Assembly (NCBI RefSeq): GCF_029436685.1
Contig: NZ_JAROCY010000014.1
Span: 62,001-126,000 of the forward strand
From: Novosphingobium cyanobacteriorum
Lineage (GTDB): Bacteria; Pseudomonadota; Alphaproteobacteria; Sphingomonadales; Sphingomonadaceae
Length of the DNA: 64,000 nucleotides
Direction of reading: 5' to 3'
Shown here one piece after another: positions 25,099 through 34,949 of this stretch. Numbering within the stretch: position 1 is the stretch's first letter; the number at the start of each line of letters is the position of its first letter. A program made the translations under genes and the position numbers. The notes under the pieces were generated by a model. The model worked only from the letters and a program-made list of their open reading frames with translations, did no database searches and was not told the DNA's origin.

Positions 25099-25953
25099 TC
25101 AGCTCTTGAACACCACCGTCTTGCCCGCGCTCACCAGCGCGCGGTCTTCCAGGTGCAGGCGCACCGCTTCGGCCAGCACGCGGCGTTCGATGTCGCGGCC
25201 CTTGCGCACGAAGTCCTCAGGGCTGTCGGCGTGGGTCACCGGCTCCACGTCCTGGTGGATGATCGGCCCTTCGTCGAGGTCTGCGGTCACGTAGTGGCCG
25301 GTCGCGCCGATCATCTTCACGCCGCGCGCGTGCGCCTGGTGATAGGGCTTGGCCCCCTTGAAGCTGGGCAGAAAGGAGTGGTGGATGTTGATGCAGCGGC
25401 CCGCCAGGAAGCTGGCGAGATCGTCAGACAGGATCTGCATGTAGCGCGCCAGCACCACCAGTTCCGCGCCGGTTTCGGTCACGATGCGCTTCACCTCGGC
25501 TTCCTGCTGCGGCTTGGTGTCCTTGGTGATCGGCAGGTGGTAATAGGGAACATCGCCCATCAGCGTGATGTTCAGCGCCTCCTTAGGGTGGTTGCCCAGG
25601 ATCGCCACCACGTCCATCGGCAGTTCGCCAATGCGCGTGCGATAGAGCAGGTCGCCCAGGCAGTGGTCGAACTTGCTGACCATCAGCACCACCTTGCGCT
25701 TTTGCGCGGTGTCGCGCAGCGTCCAGTCCATGGCATAGCTTTCCGCCACGGGGCTGAAGGTTTCGCGCAGCGAAACGACGTCCTTTTCACCCGGGTCCAT
25801 CACCACGCGCATGAAGAAGCGGCCGCTTGCCGCATCGTCAAACTGCTGCGCTTCCAGGATGTTGGCCCCGTTTTCAAACAGGTTGCCGGTCACCCGGGCA
25901 ACGATCCCCGGCTTGTCGTCACAAGAAAGCGTCAGAATCAGCGGTGCACTCAT
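25099..25953 (-). CDS. purU: Formyltetrahydrofolate deformylase
   Basis: PurU hydrolyses 10-formyl-THF to formate and THF. The 284 residues contain an N-terminal ACT regulatory domain (LTLSCDDKPGIVARVTGNLF) and a formyltransferase-fold catalytic domain with SFLPSFKGAKPY and GATGHYVTADLDEGPIIHQD. It is divergent from the O-demethylase gene across a 157-base region. Beside that gene and metF it most likely drains the C1 units released by demethylation and regenerates free THF, rather than serving only purine or glycine balance. The family call is secure; the role is inferred from context. Confidence 0.93.
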   Translation of the reverse strand: MSAPLILTLSCDDKPGIVARVTGNLFENGANILEAQQFDDAASGRFFMRVVMDPGEKDVVSLRETFSPVAESYAMDWTLRDTAQKRKVVLMVSKFDHCLGDLLYRTRIGELPMDVVAILGNHPKEALNITLMGDVPYYHLPITKDTKPQQEAEVKRIVTETGAELVVLARYMQILSDDLASFLAGRCINIHHSFLPSFKGAKPYHQAHARGVKMIGATGHYVTADLDEGPIIHQDVEPVTHADSPEDFVRKGRDIERRVLAEAVRLHLEDRALVSAGKTVVFKS

Positions 25954-26026
25954 GGAACTCTCCCGTCAGCGACGCACCTCATAGGGTGCGAAGGTTTTCC
26001 GAGCCAACCGTCAGTTTGCGGCATGA

Positions 26027-27511
<1,485 letters not shown>

Positions 27512-27534
27512 TGGCTGGGCGCTGAGGCCCTTCT

Positions 27535-27633
27535 CCCCTCCTCTTCGGGGGAGGGGCCGGGGGTGGGGGCTCCCCGGCAAAGCAGCACTTCAAGGAAAGC
27601 CCCCACCCCAACCCCTCCCCTGAAGAGGAGGGG
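27535..27633. repeat. 99-base inverted-repeat element between demethylase and metF genes
   Basis: Arms of 36-37 bases (27535-27571 and 27598-27633) are near-perfect inverted copies, differing at about four positions, around a 26-base centre. The element fills the space between two genes that should be co-transcribed and ends 8 bases before the metF ribosome-binding site. It could act as an RNA hairpin lowering metF expression, or be a REP/MITE-like insertion. Confidence 0.65.
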
Positions 27634-27655
27634 CTCTCTGGAGAGAGGACCTGCC

Positions 27656-28540
27656 ATGGCCAAGGCATCGCTGATCCACCCCAACTGGGACAAGGACCCC
27701 GCCGGGATCACCGACGGGTTCAGCCTTGAGATGACGGCGAAGGACGAAGCGTCGCTGCGCGATGCCGCCCCGCTGATCCCGGCCGAAACGCCGGTTGCCG
27801 TAACCTTCCTGCCCGGCGAGGACGTGGGCGCCCGCGTTGCGGCCACGGTGGCGGTGCGCCAGCTGGGCTTCGAGCCGATGCCCCACTTTTCCGCCCGCCG
27901 GATCACTTCGGAAGACGACTTCGAAGGATACCTGAAGGCGGTGGTGGAACAGGCCGGCGTGACCCGGTGCTTCATCGTGGCGGGCGATCCGCCCGAGCCG
28001 GTCGGCCCCTATTTCGACACCAGCGCGCTGATTGCCACTGGCGCGTTCGAGCGCAGCGGGATCAAGGCCATCGGCATTGGCGGCCACCCGGAAGGGCACC
28101 CCAACATGACCGAGGCGGAATGCTGGGCCGTGCTGGAAAAGAAGGTGGCGGAGATCGAGCGGCGCGGCATGGCGGCGCTGATCGTCACGCAGTTCGGCTT
28201 CGATCCCGATGCCTTCCTTGCCTGGCTGAAGGAGCTGCGCGCGCGCGGTATCGACGCGCCGGTGCGGATCGGCGTGCCGGGCCCGGCCGGGATCAAGCGC
28301 CTGCTGGCCTTTGCCGCGCGCTGCGGGGTGGGGGCTTCCACCTCGGTGCTCAAGAAATACGGCATCTCGGTCACCAACCTGCTCGGCACTGCGGGGCCGG
28401 ACAAGCTGGTCGACGCCTTTGCCCGGGAGCTGGGGCCCGAGCATGGCCGGGTGCGGCTGCACTTCTATCCCTTCGGCGGGCTGACCAAGACGATGGAGTG
28501 GATCCACGGCTACAACAAGAAGCACGGGATCGAAGCGTGA
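27656..28540 (+). CDS. metF: 5,10-methylenetetrahydrofolate reductase family protein
   Basis: A 294-residue flavoprotein-type TIM barrel of the MTHFR family. Family features include GFEPMPHFSARRI, FIVAGDPPEP and the block GGHPEGHPNMTEAE. After O-demethylation produces 5-methyl-THF, a MetF is needed to oxidise it to methylene-THF or supply methionine synthesis; in SYK-6 a metF likewise lies next to ligM. The protein is somewhat divergent from biosynthetic MetF, so it may be a dedicated catabolic paralogue. ATG with GAGAGAGGA 6 bases upstream. Its stop overlaps the next GTG. Confidence 0.88.
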   Translation: MAKASLIHPNWDKDPAGITDGFSLEMTAKDEASLRDAAPLIPAETPVAVTFLPGEDVGARVAATVAVRQLGFEPMPHFSARRITSEDDFEGYLKAVVEQAGVTRCFIVAGDPPEPVGPYFDTSALIATGAFERSGIKAIGIGGHPEGHPNMTEAECWAVLEKKVAEIERRGMAALIVTQFGFDPDAFLAWLKELRARGIDAPVRIGVPGPAGIKRLLAFAARCGVGASTSVLKKYGISVTNLLGTAGPDKLVDAFARELGPEHGRVRLHFYPFGGLTKTMEWIHGYNKKHGIEA

Positions 28541-29205
28541 CCGACTACGTCCTGGTCCACGGGGCCTGGGGCGGCGGCTGGGCGTATGACCGGCTGGCGG
28601 CTGACCTGAAGGCCGCCGGGCACCGCGTGGCGGTGGCGCACCTGACGGGCCTTGGCCGGCGGTACGAGGAGTTCCACCCCGGCGTGACCCTGACCACCCA
28701 TGTCAACGACGTGGCGGCGGCGGTGGAGGCTGCCGGGTTCGACCGCTTCGTTCTGGTCGGCCATTCCTATGGCGGCATGGTGGTGACCGGCGTGGCGACC
28801 CGGCTGGGCGCGCGGATCGACGCGCTGGTCTATCTCGACGCCTTCCTGCCGCAGGACGGGCAGTCGCTGTGGGACCTGACCGGGCCGTGGGAACATGCCC
28901 ACTATATCGACAGCCAGAAGTTCAACCCCGGCGCGGTGGCGCCGCTGCCCGGCCTGGACCACCCCGGCCTTTCCCCCCATCCCCTGCTGACGCTGCTGGA
29001 AGCGGTGCGCTTCACCGGCGAGGAAGCAAAGGTGGGCAGGCGGGTCTATGTCTTCGCCAATGCGTGGAGCCCCTCTCCGTTCGGCCAGTTCCGCGACCGG
29101 GTGGAGGACGACCCGGCGTGGGAATTCCACGAGGCCGAAGCGAGCCATGACGTGATGGGCGACCAGCCCGGACAGGTGCTGCAAATCCTGCTCCAGTTGG
29201 CCTGA
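28537..29205 (+). CDS. Alpha/beta hydrolase
   Basis: A 222-residue serine hydrolase that begins YVLVHGAWGGGWAYDRLA and has the nucleophile elbow GHSYGG with Ser77; the catalytic histidine is probably in EASHDVM. The GTG start overlaps the metF stop (GTGA), so it is the last gene of the demethylase-metF operon. It shares family and N-terminal pattern with the hydrolase at 22504. Ester or thioester cleavage of an aromatic intermediate is possible; substrate unknown. Confidence 0.84.
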   Translation: MTDYVLVHGAWGGGWAYDRLAADLKAAGHRVAVAHLTGLGRRYEEFHPGVTLTTHVNDVAAAVEAAGFDRFVLVGHSYGGMVVTGVATRLGARIDALVYLDAFLPQDGQSLWDLTGPWEHAHYIDSQKFNPGAVAPLPGLDHPGLSPHPLLTLLEAVRFTGEEAKVGRRVYVFANAWSPSPFGQFRDRVEDDPAWEFHEAEASHDVMGDQPGQVLQILLQLA

Positions 29206-29661
29206 GCCGGGCGGGCAGCCGTGGCGCGAGGTTGACACGGTTGACACTGTCCAATGGGGTGAATTCGCGGATTCCGTCGCAAGGACGTTCGCGGGCCGGC
29301 GCGGTCACTGATTCTCGCGCCGGGAATGGCGGAGTTCTGCGGGTTTCTTGACAGGTTCAAGGAGCGTGGCGGGTGAATGGTCCCAGAATCCGGGCGTGTA
29401 GGAAAGTGTTTTGAAGATAACAGACGTGTCTGTTATTTATCATGTTGGATTTGAGTGGCGGGACCGGGCCCTTGCAGCGGGCCGGACGGGCGTTTGTTGC
29501 CCCCTGAATCAGCTGCAGCCCGGCCACCGGTGCCAAGCCTTCATATCCTTGCCCCATCGTGAGGTAGCCGGGGCGTGGAGGCGGCGGGCCCTTGCGAAAT
29601 GCCTTTGAAGGTTGCGGCCTTCCTCTGTACGAGCGCCGGATCGTCAAGGCTTCGGGTTGCA
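29206..29661. other. Intergenic region with an isolated 20-bp palindrome
   Basis: This 456-base stretch holds no convincing gene. It contains two close TTGACAC copies near 29233-29251 and a perfect dyad ATAACAGACGTGTCTGTTAT (29417-29436, 9-base arms) resembling a TetR-family operator, in a locally A/T-rich patch. The nearest gene downstream is rlmJ, 225 bases away. Minus-strand frames here show no family features. Confidence 0.5.
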
Positions 29662-30489
29662 GTGAACTATCGCCATTCCTTTCATGCCGGCAACAGCGCC
29701 GATGTGGTGAAGCACGGCCTGCTGATCGCGCTGGTGCGCGCCCTGCAGATCAAGCAGGCTGCGCTGACGCTGATCGATACCCATGCCGGATGCGGGCTGT
29801 ACGACCTTGGCAGCGATGAGGCGCAGCGCACCGGCGAGGCGACTCAGGGCGTGCTGCGCGCCTTTGCCGACGCCAGCCCCCTGCTGGATGACTATCGCGC
29901 CATGGTACGGGCGGTGAACGCGGACGGCGAGACGCGCCTGTATCCGGGATCGCCGCGCATCCTGGCGCAGCTGTTGCGCCCACAGGATGCGCTGATCCTG
30001 AACGAGAAGCATCCCGAGGACATCCACGCCCTGCGCGGCGCGATGCGCGGCACGGCAGCGGCGGTGCACCAGCGTGACGCCTATGAGTTCTGGCTGGCGA
30101 TGGTGCCGCCCAGGACGCCGCGTGGGGTTGTGGTGGTTGATCCGCCATACGAGCAGACGGACGAACGCGCGCGGATCACAGCGACGCTGGCCGCCGCGCA
30201 GCGCAAGTGGGCGCATGGCGTGACGGTGATCTGGTATCCGTTGAAGGACCGCCAGACGCACGTGGTGTGGAAGGACAAGCTGCGCAAGCTTGGCATCCCG
30301 AAGCTGCTGTGCGTGGAGCACTGGCTGTATGACAGCGACCAGCCCGGTATCTACAACGGCGCGGGGCTGTTCATCGTCAACCCGCCCTATGCCTTCACCG
30401 AGGCGCTGCTGCCGCTGCTGGAAGCGCTGCGCGCCGCGCTGGCGCCGGAGGGTCACCGGGGCGCGATCGGAGCCGAGTGGGTGGCCTGA
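29662..30489 (+). CDS. rlmJ: 23S rRNA (adenine2030-N6)-methyltransferase RlmJ
   Basis: A 275-residue SAM-dependent methyltransferase that modifies A2030 of 23S rRNA. It opens with the diagnostic NYRHSFHAGNSADVVKH, has the catalytic DPPYEQ motif, and contains WYPLKDR and IYNGAGLFIVNPPY. I chose the GTG at 29662 because family proteins start just before YRHSFHAGN; the frame is open upstream to 29575. Housekeeping gene marking the end of the catabolic block. Confidence 0.93.
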   Translation: MNYRHSFHAGNSADVVKHGLLIALVRALQIKQAALTLIDTHAGCGLYDLGSDEAQRTGEATQGVLRAFADASPLLDDYRAMVRAVNADGETRLYPGSPRILAQLLRPQDALILNEKHPEDIHALRGAMRGTAAAVHQRDAYEFWLAMVPPRTPRGVVVVDPPYEQTDERARITATLAAAQRKWAHGVTVIWYPLKDRQTHVVWKDKLRKLGIPKLLCVEHWLYDSDQPGIYNGAGLFIVNPPYAFTEALLPLLEALRAALAPEGHRGAIGAEWVA

Positions 30490-30531
30490 CCGGCGCGGCA
30501 GGCCGCCGCTGCGCAGGACTGCCATCAGCGG

Positions 30532-30553
30532 CCCCCGGGACGGCACCCGGGGG
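30532..30553. terminator. Candidate bidirectional terminator
   Basis: CCCCCGGG/CCCGGGGG form a perfect 8-bp stem around ACGGCA between convergent rlmJ and ribE. No T-run. Confidence 0.4.
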
Positions 30554-30619
30554 GACGGAGACCGGGCGCAGGGACACCTGGCGCAATGCGGGAAGTGACG
30601 TCGTGCGGATTGTGCGCCT

Positions 30620-31243
30620 TCAACCGTGCGCGGCGAGGGTCTGCATGCGCTTGAGATAGCGGGCGAGGACGTCGATCTCAAGGTTGACCTGTCGGCCCTG
30701 CGCCAGCGTGCCAAGCGTGGTGACGTCAGCCGTGTGGGGAATCAGGTTCAGCGCGAAGTGGCAGGTGCCGTCGGGCTGGTCGGCGATTTCGTTGACCGTC
30801 AGCGAGACGCCATCGACGGTGATCGAGCCCTTGGCCGCGATATAGGGCGCGAGGTCTGCCGGGGCGGAAATGCCGACCTTGAGCGAGGCGCCTTCGGGGC
30901 AGGTGCCGACGACGGTGCCGATGCCATCGACATGGCCGGTTACGATGTGGCCGCCGAGTTCGTCACCCAGCTTCAGAGCGGGTTCGAGGTTGATCGGTGC
31001 GCCGGCCTGCCACTGCGCGGGGGCGGTGCGGGCGACGGTTTCATCCGACACGTCGACCGCGAACCAGGCTTCGCCGGGGGCGCCGCCCTTGTCCACCACG
31101 GTGAGGCACACCCCGGAACAGGCGATGGAAGCGCCCATTGCGATCTTTTCAGGGTCCATGATCGTGGAAATGACGACGCGGCGACCGCTGCGTTCGTCGA
31201 TGGACAGGATATTGCCGACTTCGGTGACGATGCCCGTGAACAT
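30620..31243 (-). CDS. ribE: Riboflavin synthase
   Basis: Riboflavin synthase alpha-type, 207 residues, two internally repeated lumazine-binding halves. It starts MFTGIVTEVG, with CLTVVD in the first half and GVSLTVNEI in the second. It converts two molecules of 6,7-dimethyl-8-ribityllumazine to riboflavin. It is the last gene of a minus-strand set after ribD, 12 bases downstream. I saw no FMN riboswitch. Confidence 0.95.
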   Translation of the reverse strand: MFTGIVTEVGNILSIDERSGRRVVISTIMDPEKIAMGASIACSGVCLTVVDKGGAPGEAWFAVDVSDETVARTAPAQWQAGAPINLEPALKLGDELGGHIVTGHVDGIGTVVGTCPEGASLKVGISAPADLAPYIAAKGSITVDGVSLTVNEIADQPDGTCHFALNLIPHTADVTTLGTLAQGRQVNLEIDVLARYLKRMQTLAAHG

Positions 31244-31255
31244 GGGGAAACTCCT

Positions 31256-32230
31256 TCAGCGGGTGCGCTCGTAGACGTCGAGCAGGTCGCTGCCAAGCGT
31301 CTGGCGGTGCATCGCGCGCCAGCGGCCATGGGCCTGGGCAAGCGAGCCGAGGCCGATATCGCCCACGCCGGGCAGGCCGGAGCCGATGACGATGGGCGCG
31401 CGGTAGAGCAGCAGGCGATCGACGAGGTCTGCGGCGAGGAAGGTGGCTGCGGCCTGCGCGCCGCCTTCGACGAAGAGATATTGCGCGTTACCGAAGGCCT
31501 GCGGAGCGGTGATGTCTGCCACGGGGCGCCAGCCATCGGGCGCGGTGCCGCGCGTGAGCACCCAGCGTTCGGGGCTGCGGCCTTCAAGGCCGGGCAGGCG
31601 CACATCGAGCCGGGGGGCATCGGCGCGCAGGGTGCCGCCGCCGACGAGGATCGCATCTGCCCGCGCCCGCATGGCATGGGTGTGGGCGCGCGCCTGTGCC
31701 CCGGTGATCCATTGGCTTTCGCCAGAGGGCAGGGCGATGCGGCCATCGAGCGACATGGCGAGCTTGAGCGTGACGTGCGGGCGGCCCTGCGCGGCGCGCA
31801 TCAGGTAGCCTTCGAGCGAGGCACGGGCGGCGGGGCTGTCCAGCACATCGACCGCGATGCCGGCGGCGCGCAATGCCGCCACGCCTTGGCCGGCGGTGCG
31901 CGGATCGGGATCGGTCACGCCGATGACGACGCGGGCCGGCCTGGCCGCGACGACCAGCGAGGTGCACGAGGGGCCGCGAGTGCTGGCATGGGCGCAGGGT
32001 TCCAGCGTGACGTAGAGCGTGGCGCCTGCGGGAGAGGTGCCATCGAGCGCGGCCAGCGCCATAGCCTCAGCATGGGGGCGGCCGGTGGGCTGGGTCCAGC
32101 CGCGCGCCAGCACGCGGCCATCGCGCACCAGCAGCGCGCCGACGGCGGGATTGGGCCGCGAGAGCGGACGACCGCGCGCGGCGAGCGCGGCGGCGGCGTC
32201 CATCCAGGCGGCGTCTCCCCGTGCGGTCAT
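31256..32230 (-). CDS. ribD: Bifunctional diaminohydroxyphosphoribosylaminopyrimidine deaminase/reductase
   Basis: Two-domain riboflavin enzyme of 324 residues. The N-terminal deaminase has the zinc site GRPHAEAMAL and LEPCAH...GPSC. The C-terminal reductase has GRPHVTLKLAMSLDGRIALP and the NADPH-binding region DAILVGGGTLRADAP. The start at 32230 (MTARGDAAWMDAA) begins directly at the deaminase domain; a longer frame runs back into the upstream gene and is rejected. It lies between a hypothetical membrane gene and ribE. Confidence 0.95.
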   Translation of the reverse strand: MTARGDAAWMDAAAALAARGRPLSRPNPAVGALLVRDGRVLARGWTQPTGRPHAEAMALAALDGTSPAGATLYVTLEPCAHASTRGPSCTSLVVAARPARVVIGVTDPDPRTAGQGVAALRAAGIAVDVLDSPAARASLEGYLMRAAQGRPHVTLKLAMSLDGRIALPSGESQWITGAQARAHTHAMRARADAILVGGGTLRADAPRLDVRLPGLEGRSPERWVLTRGTAPDGWRPVADITAPQAFGNAQYLFVEGGAQAAATFLAADLVDRLLLYRAPIVIGSGLPGVGDIGLGSLAQAHGRWRAMHRQTLGSDLLDVYERTR

Positions 32231-32231
32231 T

Positions 32232-32690
32232 TCAGGGATTCGGAGCTTTCTGGGCGCCGGATTCACGCAGGATGGCGCGGGCCTGTTCTTCCTCGGCCCT
32301 TTTCGCGGCTTCGCGTTCGGCCTTGCCCTCTTCGTACATCTTCTGCGTATCGAGACCGGTGGCGGCGCCCACGGCCTTGTACATCTGGCGGATGTTTTCG
32401 GCGTGACGCTCCTCTTCGGCTTCCTGTGCGCGGGCCTTCTTCGTCGCCTCGATATTGCCGGCGATGATCTCGGCATCGCTGCGGTTGGGCGCGAAGGATT
32501 CGATGTAGATCACGGTGGGAGGCTTGGGCAGGCCGCGCCCTTCCTGCTGGACCATCAGGATGAAGATCCCGCCGGTGACACTGGCGGCGAGCAGCAGCGA
32601 GCGCCAGCGGAACTCGCCCGGTGCGCCAAGCACCTGCCACAGGTCCATCAGCGCGCGGCGGGGGGAAACGTTGCTGAAAAAGCCCTTCAT
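32232..32690 (-). CDS. Hypothetical single-pass membrane protein linked to ribD
   Basis: A 152-residue protein from ATG 32690. One hydrophobic segment (about residues 30-50, SLLLAASVTGGIFILMV) is followed by a motif-like VIYIESFAPNRSDAEIIAGN and a highly charged, E/R/A-rich, probably helical tail. The stop is 1 base before the ribD ATG, so the genes are co-transcribed. I recognise no named domain. Sequence character suggests a conserved sphingomonad protein of unknown role. Confidence 0.7.
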   Translation of the reverse strand: MKGFFSNVSPRRALMDLWQVLGAPGEFRWRSLLLAASVTGGIFILMVQQEGRGLPKPPTVIYIESFAPNRSDAEIIAGNIEATKKARAQEAEEERHAENIRQMYKAVGAATGLDTQKMYEEGKAEREAAKRAEEEQARAILRESGAQKAPNP

Positions 32691-33056
32691 GCCGGGACAG
32701 ATAGGAGCGGGGCCGCTGTTTCGCGAGTCTTTGTTTTTGGTTGGGCTCGGTGCTCGCCGGCAACCCGAGGGTGGTTGGGACAAGGAGGTTCGCGCCAACT
32801 CTGGACTGCTTCGTCGGCTTCGCCTCCTCGCAGTGACGAATGGAGGGGAAGGTGTGACGATGTGTTGCGGCAAGTGCTTCGATGTTTCTCGCAGAGGCGC
32901 AGAGGAGAAGGAGAGCGCAGAGAAATTGCACTTGCTGCGGCAGCAGCTTCCGCCAGTTCCGCGGCACTTGCCGAGGAGAGTCTGCCACGACTTCGGCGAT
33001 TATGCGCCGAGTCCCCAGCGCTCTCTGCTTCCTCTGCGTCTCTGCGAGAAACGTCT
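32691..33056. other. Gene-free region holding a large hairpin repeat
   Basis: No gene is supported in these 366 bases. The right half is occupied by the inverted-repeat element at 32884-33052. The left half contains another common repeat-like string (CTGCTTCGTCGGCTTCGCC near 32806). Confidence 0.5.
32884..33052. repeat. CGCAGAG-type hairpin repeat, copy 1
   Basis: Outer arms 32884-32918 and 33018-33052 are inverted copies (about 30 of 35 bases) built from the unit CGCAGAG/CTCTGCG and ending in GTTTCTCGC / GCGAGAAAC. The arms enclose about 100 bases. Related elements lie at 38529-38697 and 39405-39520. It sits downstream of the minus-strand metalloprotease gene. Confidence 0.6.
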
Positions 33057-33812
33057 TCAACCAAACAGGCGGTAGAGGCCTCGGCCTTCGCGTTTCAGCC
33101 AGCGGTCGGCTTCGGCGATGCGGCCTTCGTATATTTCCGCGAGGTGGGCGTGGAAGGCGGGGCTGTGGTCGAAGTGCGTCATGTGCGCGACTTCGTGCGC
33201 GACGACCGACCGGCGCACGTGGTCCGGGGCCATGACCAGCCGCCAGTTGATGCGGATCGAGCCGTCCGCGGCGCAGGAGCCCCAGCGGCGCTGGGCGCGC
33301 GAGAGGGAGAGGCGGGGGACGGTCTGGCCGGCGCGGGCGCAATAGTGGGCAAGGTCTTCGGCAGAGAGGCGCAGCGCTTCGGCTTCGAGCCAGCGGCGGA
33401 TGCGCGGTTCGAGGCCTTCGGCCGGACCGCCGATAAGCAGGGCGCCATCATCGAGCACCGGGCGACGGGGCGCCCTGGCATGCCATTCGAGGCGCAGCTC
33501 CTCGCCCCGATAGGGCAGAAGTGCGCCCGGTTCGATGGCCTGCGGCGGGGGGATGCGCGCCAGCTGCGCGGCGAGCCATTCGCTGCGCGAGCGGGCGAAA
33601 TCGAGCGCATCGCTGACCCGGCCCCAGCGCGGGATGGAGATGCGCGCCTCGCTGCCATCGGGGGCGAGGCGCAGGGTCATGTTGCGGGCATGGGCGACAC
33701 GGCGGATGGCGAGCGCGATCTCCCGATCACCCAACACGATGGTCTTCGGCGCGATCGGCCGGGGCGGCGCGGGGGTGACCTGGCGCGGATTGCGACGCAG
33801 CCAGTCGATCAT
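33057..33812 (-). CDS. SprT/YgjP-type M48-like zinc metallopeptidase (DUF45)
   Basis: A 251-residue protein of the YgjP/DUF45 metal-dependent hydrolase family. It contains the zinc site HEVAHMTHFDHS (HExxH), preceded by the family block RRWGSCAADGSIRINWRLVMAP. ATG 33812 starts the family-like protein; upstream in-frame ATGs fall inside the YcgN gene. It overlaps the preceding gene's stop by 4 bases, so it is the third gene of a SCO1-YcgN-peptidase operon. Physiological substrate unknown. Confidence 0.87.
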   Translation of the reverse strand: MIDWLRRNPRQVTPAPPRPIAPKTIVLGDREIALAIRRVAHARNMTLRLAPDGSEARISIPRWGRVSDALDFARSRSEWLAAQLARIPPPQAIEPGALLPYRGEELRLEWHARAPRRPVLDDGALLIGGPAEGLEPRIRRWLEAEALRLSAEDLAHYCARAGQTVPRLSLSRAQRRWGSCAADGSIRINWRLVMAPDHVRRSVVAHEVAHMTHFDHSPAFHAHLAEIYEGRIAEADRWLKREGRGLYRLFG

Positions 33813-34270
33813 GATTGTTCGAAATCGCGCGTCGGCACGATGTGTTCCTCGAGCGGGCCGGCGAGGATTTCGCTGATCGCGCGGCCGACGACGGAGACGC
33901 CGCGACGATGGACTTCCTCGCGATCGCCGCATTCGAGATAGTGCCAATCGGGCAGCGGTTTGCCATCGGCGCGCAGGCGATAGGCGCAGGTGGAGGGCAG
34001 CCACGGCACTTCGCGCACCAGCCGGGGGGTGAGGCGCAGACAATCGGGCACGAAGGTCTTGCGATAGCGATAATCGGCGCAGCGGGCGGTCTTCAGATCG
34101 AGCAGGCGGCAGGCGACGTTGGTGTGGTGAACCTCGCCGGTGTCTTCATCCTCAAGCTTGTGCAGGCAGCACTTGCCACAGCCATCGCACAGCGCCTCCC
34201 ACTCCTCGCGCGAGAGCTGTTCGACGGGCTTGTCCCAGAAACGGGCGGCGGGGGCGCTTAGCGGATCCAT
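33809..34270 (-). CDS. UPF0260 (YcgN) family cysteine-cluster protein
   Basis: A 153-residue cysteine-rich protein of the YkgJ/YcgN type. It begins with FWDKPVEQLSREEWEALCDGCGKCCLHKLED and continues with further conserved cysteines (VACRLLD, ARCADY, DCLRLTP, STCAYRL). These probably bind a metal or Fe-S cluster. Role unknown. The start overlaps the SCO1 gene end by 13 bases and its end overlaps the peptidase start by 4. Confidence 0.92.
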   Translation of the reverse strand: MDPLSAPAARFWDKPVEQLSREEWEALCDGCGKCCLHKLEDEDTGEVHHTNVACRLLDLKTARCADYRYRKTFVPDCLRLTPRLVREVPWLPSTCAYRLRADGKPLPDWHYLECGDREEVHRRGVSVVGRAISEILAGPLEEHIVPTRDFEQS

Positions 34271-34884
34271 TTTTCGAGTTCGGCGGCGACGGACTTGCCG
34301 TCCTTTTCCACGGGCAGGAGGGCGATGGGCCTGCCTTCACGGTCCATCAGGTAGGCGGCGCGCGAATGGTCCATCAGGTAGGCATCGGGCGAGGATCCTT
34401 CGCGCTTCTGGTAGAACACAGCGAAGGCCTTGGCGGCGGCGGCGGCCTGCTGTTCGGTGCCGGTGAGGCCGATCAGTTCCTTGCCGAAATTGCCGGCGAA
34501 TTCGCCGACGCGGGCCGGGGTATCGCGCGCCGGATCGATCGAGACGAACAGCGGCTGGACCTGCGGCGCGAGATCGGGATGCGCCTTGGCGAAGAGGTGA
34601 TAGCCGCGCATCAGGTTCTGCACATCCAGCGGGCAGACATCGGGGCAGAAGGTGTAGCCGAAGTAGATCACGCGGTACTTGCCGGCGAAATCGGCATAGC
34701 GGACGGGCTTGTTCGCCTTGTCCACCAAAGTGAAGTCTCCGCCGATGGCGCCGCCGGCGAGCGGGGCGTCCTGCGGGCTGGGGCCGGACTGGCCACACGC
34801 GGCGAGGGCGAGCAGCGCGGGCAGGGCAGCCGCACGGGCGAAGGCTTTGAATGTCCTGTAAGGGTGCATGGCGCGGCGGTTCAT
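34258..34884 (-). CDS. SCO1/SenC-family copper chaperone lipoprotein
   Basis: A 208-residue thioredoxin-fold protein. A lipoprotein signal ends LLALAAC, then comes the copper/redox site CPDVC in YFGYTFCPDVCPLD; the distal histidine is in YLMDHSRAAYL. SCO proteins deliver copper to the CuA centre of cytochrome c oxidase or act as periplasmic thiol reductases. A start at 34869 (MHPYRTF) is equally possible. It heads a minus-strand operon divergent from the ankyrin gene. Confidence 0.9.
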   Translation of the reverse strand: MNRRAMHPYRTFKAFARAAALPALLALAACGQSGPSPQDAPLAGGAIGGDFTLVDKANKPVRYADFAGKYRVIYFGYTFCPDVCPLDVQNLMRGYHLFAKAHPDLAPQVQPLFVSIDPARDTPARVGEFAGNFGKELIGLTGTEQQAAAAAKAFAVFYQKREGSSPDAYLMDHSRAAYLMDREGRPIALLPVEKDGKSVAAELEKWIR

Positions 34885-34949
34885 GCTCTGCTAACCACCG
34901 CCTTGCAAGGGGCGAGTCCGGTGGGCGCGCAACAGGAGGTACGGGTAAC

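Noticed and set aside
29357..29647. Minus-strand 96-codon frame in the gap before rlmJ
   Set aside because: No ribosome-binding site, no family pattern, and it runs through the perfect palindrome at 29417.
30540..32760. FMN riboswitch controlling the rib genes
   Set aside because: The gaps between ribE, ribD and the upstream gene are 12 bases or less, and the region upstream of 32690 lacks recognisable RFN-element blocks.
33813..34043. N-terminal extension of the metallopeptidase gene
   Set aside because: The extra residues are Arg/Pro/Ser-rich and translate the YcgN gene in another frame; ATG 33812 starts the family-like sequence.
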